Assembly: GCA_025094145.1 (NCBI GenBank)
Contig: JALLLS010000067.1
Location: 1 to 64,000 of the forward strand
Source of the DNA: Spinellus fusiger
Taxonomy: Eukaryota > Mucoromycota > Mucoromycetes > Mucorales > Phycomycetaceae
Direction: 5' to 3'
DNA: 64,000 bases
In this document: positions 1 to 12,978 of the stretch, one piece after another
How positions within the stretch are numbered: the first letter of the stretch is position 1
Layout: the number at the start of each line of letters is the position of its first letter
Notes under the pieces: generated by a model
Told to the model about the DNA's origin: nothing
Seen by the model: the letters and a program-made list of their open reading frames with translations, nothing else
Database searches by the model: none
Translations under genes and position numbers: made by a program

Positions 1-1958
1 TATTGGACTCTTCTTTCTAATTTCCAATTTATGTTATACAGTCATGAATGTGTTGTTGATGATATGTCTATTTCTTCATGACATCCCAGTGTACTCTATC
101 TATTTAAAAATCATCATTCCAACTCTATAGCTTATCTGAAATAGACAGTAGTATCAAAATTGTAAAGAAAGAATCAAAAAGAGGGGTACTGTTGAGCTGT
201 GCTACAACACCTCTCCTAATAAGACAGTTATTATTTCAAACCTTTGAATTGTTGATGATCTTCTTACCTACAAAAGATACCACGAATCTCAAGAACTGAG
301 CCTAGTTGAGAAAAAAATAATAATCAATTATGTTGGAAGAAATCACTTGTTATTGATATCTAACCATGCATTTTTTTCTAGAAATTATTGTACAAAGATA
401 CTTTTAAATGAAACTTTTTTTTAAAAAAAAAAAATTAAAAAAAAAAGTGCTGTCAACAGTGTATTCATAAATAAAAAAGACAGAAGTAAAAATATTAATA
501 ATAGAAATAGAAAGCTTTTTGTATTAGGTGATACGTATTATAGTAAACAATCTACATGAACACTCTCTTGCTGGTAACCTTAACATAAAAAAAATTAAGT
601 CATGTATTCTTGCCAGACAATCAATTACCTCAAAAAACTGATTGTAGAAAAAAGTGAATTTAACGATCAAAATAAACAATACCCTTTTTTAATCCAGGTT
701 TTATAGTATGCACGAGTTTAAGATAATGGTAAGAAGCATTTTGTAATATTTTTAGCTAGAAAAATACTATAGATAACCAAAAGATAAATAGACAAAATAA
801 AAATACATTGAGACGTGTAGGGTCTTTAGATAGGACAGTTACCGTCACAGATATAAGGGTTCATAGAAGAAGTTGATGGATGTCCTTGCTGCTGTAAAAA
901 AAAAGATGGTGCAAAAAATAATAAAATGTCAAAGATAGTGGAAATATAAGACAATGGCTTCTCAAAGCGATAGGAGTAGACCCATAAAGAAGAAATAGAT
1001 ACAAATAAAAGGAGGCAGATATATGAAGCAGTCAATTATTTTGGCAATGGAATCTATATTGTTTAACAATTAACACAGAGTATTACTCTGATCAAGATGT
1101 TGCTTATTAAAAAGTAGCAAATATGAGTTTATAGAGCCACTAAAAGAGTCATAACAGTCATCCGAACTCTTTTCATTGGCCTCCCCGATATTTATATCTT
1201 ACTTTGCTTCAATTGACCAACAGTTTCTACATAAAATAAAATCAGATCGAATATATAAATTATATATTAAAAAAGACCTTACGTAATAGATCCTTCTTTA
1301 TTAATTTTTTGTCTTTAGGTTTATCTTTATAAGACTCTAAATACTTTTTATAGGTGAATAAGTCGCCTAATATTTTCAGCTTTGGTGCCAGGATCAAATA
1401 TATTGGACTTGTGTTGTAGTATATCTCGAATTGAATATCTCTTCCAATCCCTTACGTTCTCTAATATTTTCTTTTGTAGATTCCATTTAAAAAACCATAA
1501 AGATAGCTTAATTTCTTTTAATCTGTAAATGTATTTCAACAGAAAGAGAAAAAAGATTGGCTCAGTACAGGGCAATAAAGTGGAAATTCATTTGTATAGA
1601 GTTTAATAAAGTGACCCGAAAAAATGGACTATAGTATTAGTATTATTATAACACTACCTTTTATATATATATAATGTTTGTACTATTCAACACCATGAAC
1701 CTCTTTTCTAAAGATCCCTGAGACGTATCGAAAAGATACTAATATTGAGACTTATTCAGATGTATTCTACCAAATACTGAAATAAATGACACTATTAAAG
1801 TGACAGTCGCCTTTATCTCTACTATGTCTATTTCATACTGGACAGCCACTGATGCCAAAATAGTGATAACACTACAGGATAAAATATATATTTATAAAAA
1901 TAATCGAGTTTAAAAGGTCCTATTACATTTCCCAGGCTATTTTATTCATATGAATTGT
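1..1958. other. AT-rich intergenic DNA
   Basis: I see no supportable gene here. Open frames are short, of biased composition and without recognisable motifs. Poly-A/T runs occur around 410-450. It may contain decayed repeats too old to identify by eye. Confidence 0.6.
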
Positions 1959-2546
1959 TTAATTTGCTTCTTCATCTTGTAGGTCTAGTGTGCAAGTGAA
2001 TTGCTCATCCTCGTGTTGAGTCTCTTTACTGTCTGGAGTAGAATGTGATTCCACTTCCAACTTCTTCACTTCTTCTTCCTTAACAATGATGGATCTTGTC
2101 TCTATATCTTTTATAGATCCAGAAGACCTATATTCTCTTAATGTCCTCAATGTTCTGTAAACAATTGATGGGCTAGCGCCAACTATAGCAGCGATCTCTC
2201 TATGGAAGAGATCATTGACATTACGCTTATGTAGAATAGCGTTGATAATCTTTTCATCAATCATTCTTTTTCTAACCGTTTTAAAGGTATTTCCAGTACT
2301 TGTGTCATTTTCAATAATGGGAGTTTTCTTGGTGCTGGTTACTTGCTCATTAGATTCTGTCTGTTCATTATTTGCTATTTGCTCGATGCTAGATGTTTGC
2401 TCATTAGTAGCTGCTTTCTTGGTAGTGTCTATTTGTTCGCTGGTGTTTATTTTCTCGGTGATGACTTCTTTCTCAGTAGGGTCAATCTTCTCAGAAGTAT
2501 TTGTTTTCTCGGTGCTAGCTGCTTGATGGGTAGGTAAAGTAGACAT
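1959..2546 (-). CDS. Small helix-turn-helix protein, possibly transposon-derived
   Basis: An intronless frame of about 195 residues from the ATG at 2544-2546. An in-frame extension upstream to 2657 is possible, but its composition looks like translated AT-rich DNA. The N-terminal half (residues about 10-85) is a degenerate repeat rich in Thr, Glu, Lys and Ser, with units like TEK-NTSEKI and NEQT-SSIEQI, and is probably disordered. Residues about 90-145 form a predicted homeodomain-like/helix-turn-helix unit. It starts near RKRMIDEKI and includes HREIAAIVGASPSIVYRTL, the pattern of the N-terminal DNA-binding part of Tc1/mariner/IS630-type transposases. The tail is acidic. No DDE catalytic domain follows. 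It could be a domesticated or truncated transposase N-terminus, or a host DNA-binding protein. Function is not assigned. Confidence 0.55.
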   Translation of the reverse strand: MSTLPTHQAASTEKTNTSEKIDPTEKEVITEKINTSEQIDTTKKAATNEQTSSIEQIANNEQTESNEQVTSTKKTPIIENDTSTGNTFKTVRKRMIDEKIINAILHKRNVNDLFHREIAAIVGASPSIVYRTLRTLREYRSSGSIKDIETRSIIVKEEEVKKLEVESHSTPDSKETQHEDEQFTCTLDLQDEEAN

Positions 2547-5337
2547 GAAGCCATAAAAGTAATACGTAATAATTTTTTTAAGTAAACAAAGATATTGTGC
2601 TTTGGACAAAGTATTATTTGGAAATATAAAATTATGACTAAGATATACACTGAGCATTTATGATTTTCACTGCATAGAGATTCTTCTTTCAATACATTAA
2701 AATAAAGCAAACCGTTTACACCAAGTACATGACTCTATCTAGAGAAAAAATTACCCTCAACTTCTTATTAAATGACCAAGATACATACCTTATCAACTAC
2801 TAAATATCCTTTCCAGTACAGTTACACTCTATTCTGTTCTTTATTCTATTCATCTTACTGCTTTGGTGGCTTTTGTTTATCATTCTAGAGTCAAATATAT
2901 CATTTGACTAGAAATATAAAACAAGATTTTGTATAGACACCTTGGCATAGATAATTTACTTGGTACGAGCATAAAAATAACCACATCAAATAGACTCTAC
3001 ATTTATCTCTGTTTGCTTTTTGATACACCACTCAGAGTATGACTTGTATTCAGGCACCGGAATACTAAACATCGGACCCACTCTTATCAAAAATACTTTA
3101 TGAGTGAATTACTATGTCTTGCTATACCTATTTATTCTATAATCTATTTTCATCTATCATAGCTATTATCAGTACTATCTTTCTAGCCATACCTATAAAC
3201 ACAATAATACTCTATATGCTAAAGAAGAGATAGTGTTTGTTTCTATGACTCTTGTTCTAGCCACTAAGTTATTGTGACTGTAAATAAATATGAGGCCTTG
3301 TTTACCTTTAGTTATAGCATCAAATACAAAGTGAATAGTTTATTAACACCCCTTGATTTTTTATTGAAAAATGCTATGCTTGAAATTAATAGCATTCACA
3401 TAATGACTATTATCTTTAGACCCTTTTCTTTCTATGAGAGTTTAAGATAGTCTAATGTTGCAAATAAAGATATATTAATATAAGTTAATTAGCAAATATT
3501 TATATTAAAAATATATGTAATTTATTCTATGCTCTATATTATTTAGGGTCTTTTTTTTTTCTTTCGTCTTATCTATTGACCAAAAGACTATTTCCTTGAT
3601 CTACTCTAGATAACCATTCTAAGCTTCAATTGGTTTTTATTATATAGTATTCTATTATTTATTATTTATTATTTATTATTTATTATTTATCATCTTCAAA
3701 TCAAAAAGATAGGGTGAAATGACTGATGTTGAAGAAAGTACACACACTTTCCACAAGAACTATACAACTTATCGATCACCATGCAACAAACTCAGCTAAC
3801 CTTCTGTTGATAAGAGCGCAATGTTTTGTGTGATAAACACAAACAAGGTTATGTATTTTCCTTCCAAGTTCTCCATGTTAAAATATAAATCAATTGTCAC
3901 TCACTGAACATAAATGGAATAAGAAGATTACTCATTTGGCATTGAAATAATACTTTGACAAGTCAGAATACCATTCATGTAATCTATTCCAGCCAATGAG
4001 CTCATGTAGCTTGTTCTCTATACTGAGGTACACAAGAAATTAAAATAGCCCACGGACCTTGAGCTGCACCAGCATGCCACGGGTTCACCTGATATCTCCC
4101 AAGAGTGGTGTGTCCCCATAACACCCACCCACCATGACTGGAAATACCTTGAGAATGGAGATATATCATAACTACTGTTTACAGTCTATTTTCCACCTTT
4201 ACTCTTTTCTATCCCATGGCACCACCCATTGTCAGGAACAAAGGATGTTTTTCTGGGTACTACAGATCTTAACTCAGGTCACACCTACTATCACCTTCTC
4301 GCCCTACTGCAGACAAGAAGAAGAATAAAAAAAGAAGGGGGAGGAAGGAGGGAAAGCGAGGAATGAAGTTGAGTCTTTATCTTTGTGTTTATCTACCCAT
4401 CCCTATACGACCCATGAATGTGAATGTGAATGTGAATACGATACGAATACGAATAAATATTTAAACACATACCCATACAGGTACACGCACTGCACTCATC
4501 TTTCTAGGCTGGCAGTTGTTCTATACACTTGTAATTCTTTCTTTCTAGCCGTGCTGTTATAATTCCATAGCATAGTGAACACAAAATCTTAATTAGCAAA
4601 CAAAAAGATCCATTACAGATAACAACAATAACAATAACAATCTTACTCTATCATCTTTTCCTTCTTTCTCTCTCTACAAAGTATTATCATTCTATATCCT
4701 TCTCCCCCTTTTTATTTTTATTTTTATTATTTTTAATCAGCTATTTTCATCATTCCTTCAATTCCAAATAGTCAACCAATGTACTTGAATATTCATCCTT
4801 TCCTTTTATTATTATTATGGCTGACGGGTGATCATTTCCTATGGACATTGAATTCGTTGATTTCATCTCTTTCATTTGACAGAATAACCATTGCCAAATA
4901 CAGATTTATAAAAAAATAAATAAAAAACCAGTCTCTTTCTATTCCAAGTATGACAAGACTTCAGGAGTAATAAAAGAAAAAAGAAGAAAAAGAAAAAAAA
5001 AAGATGCCTTGCTGCAACAGATCGACTATCAAATGAAATACTTTATGTAAAGAAATGTATGTAAAAAAAGAAAAAAAAAGATATAAATATACAAATATAG
5101 ATATATATAGATATATATATCAAGGCATAATAAAATGCAGACGAAGAGAATAGGAATAAGCTGTCTTTGGCCATTCCAAACCCTAAAAACCGATCTATCC
5201 ACATAACATCATTTCCATCCCCATGGGAAGAATGCTTCTTTTGGTCTCTCTGCTCTCATGTGTTGGCAAGTGGCATTGGGTTTCTCTCTCTAGATTTCTC
5301 TCTAGATTTCTCTAGATCTCTCTTTCTTTAGATCTCT
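2547..5337. other. Intergenic, low complexity
   Basis: No convincing gene. There is an ATTT-type microsatellite near 3646-3692, A/T-rich tracts at 4970-5120, and a TCTCTAGAT-like pyrimidine tract at 5275-5380. A frame at 4134-4328 has no recognisable motif and is not called. Confidence 0.5.
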
Positions 5338-7584
5338 CTAGATCTCTCTCTCTTTAGATCTCTCTCTCTCTAGATTTCTCTTCCATCGCCATTGAATATA
5401 AAACACACATTTATAAAAGAAAATACAAGAGAAAAAAAGAAACAATAGAAAGAGGGCGTAGGCTATAAAAAATAAAGGAAGAAGCAAAAGAATGAAAAAG
5501 AAAAAAAGAAAAAAAGAAAAAAAAAAAAAGAGCAAAATCCCAGATGCAGTAGAAGAGTATGTGGCATACAGCAATAACAAGGAGAGAAAGAAGAAGAAAA
5601 AAGAGGGAGAAAAGAGGGTATCATAATGAGACAGAAATAGATAAGCATAGGAATAGAGTAGGGTTATTTTTTTAATGCCATTTTGGCTGTTCTGCCTCTC
5701 TGCTCTTTGGTACATGGGATTGTCTTGAGGGGACATGGGGTCTTGAGGGACATGGGATTGTCTTGAGGGGACATGGGAGGGTCTTGAGGGGACCTGGGAT
5801 TGTCTTGAGGCGGGACGAAGAGGTAGTCTTTTCGTAGATGGCAGGTGGGGAAGTGGAGAGGAGGAGCGTACAAAAGGGGGAGATGTGACCATGACAGCAG
5901 GTGAAGAGGCTCTTGAAAGAGACCGCTCCATGGGTGTTCTCTTGGGTGTCTCTTTCTGTGCAGGTCGTAATGCGGGGGAGGAAAGGTGGCGATTCTTTAC
6001 TAGCGATTGTTGCTGTTGCTGTTGGACTGTGTCGTTTTGTCCATAAGAAATGTGTCGTGAGAGAGGAGGATTCCTTCTGTTGGCAGTGATGCTCTTAGGT
6101 TCCCCTGGTGACCAGGGTTGATGACCTTGCATTGTTAATTTACGCACTAGCATGGAGCCACTGCATGAGCTATTGTTGTGCTAGAACAAGACGCCCACTT
6201 CTCTCCTTACCTTGCACTGTTTCCTCGTCCTCACTTGAGTCACAGTAATCTGTCAAAACACGTCCTGGAGAAGTGTATTCCTCGCGAATGGCAGTTTCTG
6301 CACTGTAAATCAGATCCTGCAGCATGGAGCACACGCGCTGGTACGATTGTTCGTTGAGGACGTGTTCCTCCACCAGCACCTTGTCTCCCATGAGTGGGGT
6401 GGGTGTCTCCTCGTTCTCCTCCTCCTCCTTTCTTTTTGTGGTGTTGTGATGGTTACTCATTTCTGTTTCCATGGCATTCTCCATGTCCTCCTCCTCACTT
6501 TCACTGGATAGCCCTGTCATTCTCTTGTTGTACACAAAAGCACAGACATCAGCCACACTGGACCTTCAAAACGGTGTCTTGTTTTGGAGATTACCTCTTT
6601 ATCTGATATTTCCGACACAGGCGACAATGGCCACTCACATCTGTTGTGGCTCTGACTGTAGCTAATACCCCCAGTATCAGTTCCGCCTGCCAATGTGACC
6701 TTTGTTACCTGCTCACTTGTTTCTCCAGTTCAGCAATGTAGGCTGCCTGACGCTTCACTGTGGCCTCCAATGTCTGGTTCACTGTGAGAAGAGAGTTCTT
6801 TATGATTTCAAGATCGTCCATCTGCTCGTTTCTCAACGGGGTAAGTCTTTCTCATTGGTCTTTTGTGAGGAGGAAGGGGAGGAAGAGGAGGAAGGGGAAG
6901 GGGAGAAGACTGACAGACTGCCATACTTCATGGACAGACACACTTCGTTCTGATGGATATAGTTACCTTGCGGTGGAATCTAGCGTCATCATCCTTCGCA
7001 GGTGTCTCTGCGGTGGGTCCTTTAGAAAGAAACTCCCCCTTTCCGTTCATAATGGTGCCATGTTTGATCTTTGCTACAATGTGCGTGGTGGGTGGTGTGT
7101 CGCTGTCGTAATCACTCTGACTTTGGTACGCACCCTCATCTTCGGACTCACTCTCTGTCTCGTCGTCTGTGATACCATCAATGCTGTCCATATCGTCGGT
7201 ATCGTCCATGGTGTCCATATCGACATGAGAGGAGTCGTCGGCTGTGATAAAGGTGTTCTTTGATAGGGTGGAGTTGCTTCTTGCTCTCTGCAGCAGTCTG
7301 TGGGGGAATATCGAGTTGAGGAAGCTGGGCGTAGGAGAGGTGTGCTGTGGCTGCCAGCTGGGAGGGCTGTTGTGTCCTAGCATAGGAATCCCAGCTGCAA
7401 AACTCGCAGGTGTAAACAGAGTGGGGAGAATGCGGGGCGAGATGGAAGAATGTGAGGTAGTGGAGAAGGAGACGGTGGATGACGACTGGGACTGTTCTGC
7501 ATGGTGTGAGGTGCGCTTGGAGTATAACAGAGAAGGACGAACAATATTAACAGCCTTTGGGGGCGCCTGTTCTCTTTCGAGCAT
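5338..7584 (-). CDS. Ser/Pro-rich coiled-coil protein, unrecognised
   Basis: A multi-exon gene starting at the ATG at 7582-7584. Exon 1 (about 6967-7584) is Ser/Thr-rich with an acidic Asp/Glu cluster. It joins in phase to a short coiled-coil exon near 6720-6825 beginning QMDDLEIIKNSLL and containing AAYIAELEKQ. Next come a small exon near 6600-6665, an acidic exon with SSESEEEDMENAM (about 6210-6520), and a last exon starting VRKLTMQGHQPWSPGEP. The last exon has a polyglutamine run and PQDNPM/PSR-SHV repeats. The true 3' end is uncertain. The open frame continues to 5338, but beyond about 5690 it encodes implausible Phe/Leu runs, so a further intron or an earlier stop is likely. The layout suggests a cytoskeletal, polarity or signalling scaffold, but I do not recognise the family. 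Confidence 0.6.
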
Positions 7585-7673
7585 GTGACAGGAACTGCTG
7601 AAGAACTCAAGAGAATTTGTTGGGAGGAAAATACAGTCTCAAAGGGGGGAAGGGGAAACACCTGGCCAAGGAC

Positions 7674-8140
7674 AAAATAATAATAGTAATAATAGTAATA
7701 GTAATAATACAAAGAGAGAGAGAGAGAGTTGGAGAGAAAAGGGGAGGAAAAATAGGCAGTTGAAAAAAAAAGAGAAAAAAAAAAGAGAGAAAAAAAAGAG
7801 AAAAGAAAAAGGTGTTGATAGACAAAGTTGATGTGCTTTAAAGTGTGGATTGGAGGTCTATTTTTGCCTATTTAAGGTAACTCCACCACTCAGAACATCA
7901 TCCTAATAATAATAACACGAATCATAACACGAATCCTCATTATGGATTAATAAAATATAAAATATAAAATAAAATAAAATATAAAATATAAAATAAAATA
8001 AAATATAAAATATAAAATATAAAATATAAAATATAAAATATAAAATATAAAATATAAAATATAAAATATAAAATATAAAATATAAAAAATAAAAAATAAA
8101 AAATAAAATATAAGATATAAAATAAAAAGAGGGAGGATGG
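7674..8140. repeat. Simple repeats (AAT/AGT and ATAAAAT arrays)
   Basis: 7677-7711 is an AAT/AGT trinucleotide run. 7735-7812 is A/G-rich. 7948-8130 is a long array of five- and ten-base units of the type ATAAAAT. They lie between the start of the coiled-coil gene and the 3' end of SWC4. Hydrophobic Phe/Tyr/Ile frames across the array are translation artefacts. Confidence 0.9.
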
Positions 8141-8693
8141 CCTTGGTAGTCCCTTTTACTACTGCCATTACCACTCCAAGCAGTGACCAATGTGTATTCT
8201 AAAGAGAAGAGATCTAGAGAGAGAAGAGAAGAGAAGAGAAAAGAGAGGGGCGATGTGATATGTAGAGATGGCACTGGTAAATTACACTTACTACCTGACA
8301 CTCATTATACACTATGTGTCTGATGATGAACCCTTTTTCATTCACTCTTTCCTTTTCATGGCTACTCTGTGTAGACTGTCTATTCTGTAGACTGTCTATT
8401 CTATACACTGCCTAATCCACACACTGTCTATTTACTCTTTATTGCACTCATTATTATCATTGGGCTCTTCCTTGGCTCCTCCATTTCAACCTCCTCTTAC
8501 ATTGCTGGTAAAAAAGGCCCTTTAGGATTGAAACTCAGAGTACCACTGGGCCACGGACGGTGTCTAACTCTTATTTACGTCGCTTTTCTCGAGAGGCAGA
8601 AGAGTATCCTGCTGTACTGGACGCTCGTTTCTATAGAACACACCAACAACACACCATACACACGATTAGCCTATCCTAAACAGTCACATTCTC

Positions 8694-10601
8694 TTAGAGA
8701 CTACTTGCCCTATGGGTGGCTGTGGCTGCTGCAGCAGGACTCAACCCACTCGCAGCAGCTGCACCTGCTCCTTCACGACTCACTGGGACTGGTGTTCCGT
8801 CATGGCTCCGCTGTGTCTTTATCTTGTGTTCCATTTCCATTTTGTCAACCACTTTTTTGAGCTCAAACATGTTCAATATGGAATTCTGCAACTGCTCAAA
8901 CTTGTGGCACACTTGGGCTGTAGGCATTACAGGGCGCACACCTAAAGATCCCGGTCAGTACATGCCAGTGGACGTGTAGGATTCTCCCTCTCTTATTCGT
9001 TCTCTCTTATTCGCTCTCTCTTATTCGCTCTCTCTTCTGTTCTAAAAAGACTCAAAGGACACTCACCAATGGCCAGCTCCTCCATCACCTTGAGCACCTT
9101 TTGTTGCATTGTAGGCTTGACTGTAGGCAGTTTCTGACTGCGCACATACACTCCTGGTGTCAGCTTTTCTTTTTTCTCTGGTACAAGCTCTGTAATGGAT
9201 CCCTAGTGTAAGACCAGTGACTCCAAATATATATATATAATATAAAAACACCACTCCACCTTCTACAATCGATGCATTGGAGGGCCTGCGACTCTTCTTT
9301 ACATGCTCCTCAGGCACTGTCTTCTTCTTCTTCTAATAGCCACAGTCACAAAGGAGTCAGACATGTATCCTAAAAAGTAGAATGTACCTTGATGTCTGAT
9401 CCACTGCTGCTGCTGCTCGGAGCACTTGGCACCACACTGGCTGTTCCACCTGTAATGCCAATGCTTCCTGGTGTCGATCCCACTGCATTTGTACTGAGAG
9501 CGCCTGTAGGTGTGCCAGGCGTGGAGGGAGGCTGCTGCAGTTGCTCCAATTGAAGCATGTTCAACAGACTCTCCCTCTCTCTGCCAAGACGTGCTTCGTT
9601 CTGCTCAATGCGCTTGGCCTCTATCAGCAAGGCCTCCTCCTCCTCCATCTGCTCCCTTGTGCGATTGGCCAGAATCGACAGTGCCTGTTTTCTTTCTACT
9701 TCCTTTGTCTTGTCAAATGCATAGTGTTGAAGCAGTGTCTGTCGATCTGTGGTGTCTGTGTGTGTGGGTCTCTCTTTAAGAAGAGTGCGGGACACTGTGT
9801 AGTACCGGTCCTTGATGTCCTAGCCACCATCCACCACCATGACTATTCCCTTTCTCTTATCCACTGCGACTTACCTCCATGCTCCTTGCCTTGGATAGGG
9901 CATATCGATCTGCAATGACAGGAAACCGCAGATCATACTGTCGGCACAGATGAAACAGGTGATCTGTCTCCTCCTTGGTCCAGTCAGAGTCTGCTTCATG
10001 AATATGCAGTGGCAGTGGCAGTTGGCAGCATATATATATATATATATATTGGCTTACCTGTCAAATGTCTCTCGTATTCTTCTTCTGTATACTCCACCAC
10101 ATCAATGACTCTATTGTACTTTGCAAAGAGGTAGTCTGTGTCTGTTTCTCCTGTCAGTTGTCCTGTTTTCCTCAAGCGTCCGTCCGGTTACCTTGTTCTG
10201 GTGTGGATGCATGAATCCAGTGCTTTAGTACCAAATCATCTGCTCTGGCTGGATTCTCAAAGGACTGATACACCCTACCCTCCTCTCTTAGTGAATAACA
10301 CACCTCTGTCTGTCCACTATACCATGGCACTGCCTTTTTCTTGACATTGTACTTGGCCTTGTAGGTTGGCTGAACAAATGCCACAGGAGGAGCTCCTCCA
10401 ATCAAAGAATACAACTCACGACTGAACCCCTCTGTTGTTTTCTCGTCATTCAGCTGGAGAATAGCAATAGTAACAAAAAGAAAAGAAAAGAAAGGAATGC
10501 CTTTTACCTGGTCTTTTCTCTGTGGCAGCCTTGAGTCTACGTACAGTGGGTTCTAATGGTGCACTGATCTGTAAAATATCACGAATGTCAGGACCACTCA
10601 T
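8694..10601 (-). CDS. SWC4: SWC4/EAF2 (DMAP1 homologue), SWR1 and NuA4 subunit
   Basis: A multi-exon gene with its ATG at 10599-10601 (protein begins [10 protein letters not shown]) and stop at 8694. In order, the exons encode an N-terminal segment with the conserved tract [14 protein letters not shown], then a SANT-like domain around 9850-10100 (including a tract like [18 protein letters not shown], split by introns). A charged coiled-coil helix follows ([20 protein letters not shown]), then a Ser/Thr/Gly-rich linker. The C-terminal segment carries [17 protein letters not shown], as in DMAP1. By family, SWC4/DMAP1 is shared by the SWR1 (H2A.Z-depositing) and NuA4 histone acetyltransferase complexes and acts in the nucleus. 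Length and domain order look normal. The gene is divergent from the SEC39-like gene with 182 bp between start codons. Confidence 0.88.
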
Positions 10602-10783
10602 GATGGAGAACAAACGACCACTCTAAGAAATTGAAAATACAAAGTGTAGAATGTAGGAAGGAAAGAGAGAAAAGAAAAGAAAGAAAGAAAGAGAAAAGAA
10701 GAATTCAAACTCCACATTGACTTGACATTGACTCTACCTTGACTCTACATTGACTTGTTCTTCCATTAGACTTTATTAGTATC
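10602..10783. promoter_or_regulatory. Divergent promoter SWC4 / SEC39
   Basis: 182 bp separate the two start codons. The part next to SEC39 (about 10710-10765) has several copies of a TTGACT(C)/CATTGACTTGACAT-type unit, and the part next to SWC4 has an A/G-rich tract (10655-10705). No TATA box is obvious. Shared regulation is an inference from geometry. Confidence 0.5.
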
Positions 10784-12947
10784 ATGAACCCACCCACAGC
10801 CAAAGACTTTCTTTTCCACCTAACACAGGGGAATTACCAGACAGCCCTTGACCTTGCCAAGGAGCTTTCTATTGACACTGACCTTGTCTACAAGTCACAG
10901 TGGGAGAGACGGGAGGAAGAAAAAGACCTTGCCAAGGGCATGCCTCTCCTCATGTCGATCAAGGACGACGCCTGGGTGGTGCGTCAGTGTCTAGAAACAC
11001 TTGCCAGGGACAGCGACACCCAATGGGCACTGCTGAGAATAGGACAGACACGCATCCATGCCTTGACCGACACGCTTGTCCAGTGCCTCAAAGACAACCC
11101 ACACCACCCACTGGAAGACAAGGACAAGGTGTGGCTGCGCTGTCGACTGTTCTTGCTGAGGTACATGGACAGACTCTCCACCCATGTCAAAATCACTACT
11201 GCCAATGCTTCTTCAGTGTCCTTTGAAGAAGGCTACGGACAGTTCCGTGACTGTAATCTGATAGCCCAGGCCATTGACTATGCACGTACAGAAAACCACA
11301 TTGGCCTGGATGCTGTCTTTATGCACCACGGACAGGATGTCCTCCCTCATCGTCTGTTCATTCTCTCCCAAATACCAGAGACAGTAGACCCCAGTCGATT
11401 CGATCTACCCCACGTCACACTGGACCACGAAGATGCCTGGCCAGAAGAACCGTGGCGGCCGCACAAGGATCCAGTCGAGGCACCTGCTGTTGTGGCGGTC
11501 ATTGATCCTCCTGCACGGGAAGAAGAGGACTATCTCTCTCGCCTGCACCAGAGCATCAAGGCCACCGAGTATCCAGCACCCGCCCATGTGATTGCAGCGT
11601 GGTATAGGGAGCGTGCCCATGCCATGGATTCGGTTGGACTGAGCAGTCAGGCACTGGATCTGATTCGGTATGCACAGGTCATGGGGGTGTCCAGTCTAGA
11701 AGAAAAGGCAGCAGCCTATGAATGGCTATGCAAGTATGTGTATGCGTCTAGACCCCAGTTACAGCAGCAGGAGTCTGTGGTGACTCTAGCACGGTTTGAG
11801 GCGATGGACGCTTATGAGATTCTAGAGGGATTATTGAGTCGTACGACACCTGGGTCTATTGTGCAAGACATGCAACAACTGGTGCTTCCATGGCTTGAGG
11901 TGTGTAAAAGGGGGCGTGGCTTGAAGAGGAAAAGAAAAGAGGCAGAGGTAGAGGCAGAGGCAGAAGCAGAAGAAAAGGCAGAGGCAGAAGCAGAAGCAGA
12001 GGAAGAAGAAGAAAAGGCAGAGATGTTGCTGTATCGGTGGTTATTGGACACTTGCATGACTCAGTTGGGAGGATGTTGTGCTGTTTTTGAACAGTCCAAA
12101 CCAACCCTACCAAGAGAAGAGCGGATCATTAAAGACGATGTGGATCTGTCACGTCTTGTCCTGGCCATTCTTTATTCAAGCAGCGGCACCATGGAATACC
12201 TTGTGCGCATCTTTGAGTGTCTGCCCATCTTTGAAGAAAGCCACGGAGCCACAGAAGACCTCTTGTCAGCAACAGCCATGGATTCCCTGTTTCTATTGGC
12301 AGAAACACCCCTTGGCATGTTTACTGCATTACAAACAGTAGGGACACGTGCATTAACCCACATTATGGATTCATTACAAAGTCATCTTATGGCAGCAGAA
12401 GTGCTGGAGAGATATCATGCAACCGTTCCCCTGCGTTGGTATCTCTCGGACCAGACAGGAGAAACACAGCGTCAGTTGTGTGTACGCATGGCATCCCAAG
12501 CAGCAGGTGGAGTCGAGTCAGGAGGAGCACAGTTCGATAGGGATGATGATTGGAGAGAGCTCTTGGATGATATGCTCCGTCTCTATGATGAAGGACAGGG
12601 CATCTTTGGCAAAATTGATCCCAGTGACATTATGGAGATATTCTACAGTTCGTTATTGCGGTGTGGTCGTAAGTAAAACAAACACACAAACACACAAACA
12701 CACACACATTTCATACATTAGTTTATTGACTTGTATGGAGTAGAATTCAAGCTAGCCAATGAGTTGATTCTGGGTTCCGGTGTGAGCAAGTTAGTGCCAA
12801 TCCATAAAGCACAGCAGCTTGTTATTGATGCTGCAAAGGAGTTCTTTGATAATGCAACAACAGGGAATATGTATACAGGCAACATGAAGCAGGCGTTGGA
12901 GTGGTAGGCTATAAGGCTTTATATCTATATCTATCTATCTATCTATT

Positions 12948-12978
<31 letters not shown>

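Noticed and set aside
4134..4328. Plus frame of 64 residues in the left intergenic region
   Set aside because: No motif, no neighbouring exons and no repeat family. It is indistinguishable from chance.
7903..8301. Phe/Tyr/Ile-rich frame over the ATAAAAT array
   Set aside because: Pure translation of a microsatellite. It cannot fold as a normal membrane protein and has no conserved start.
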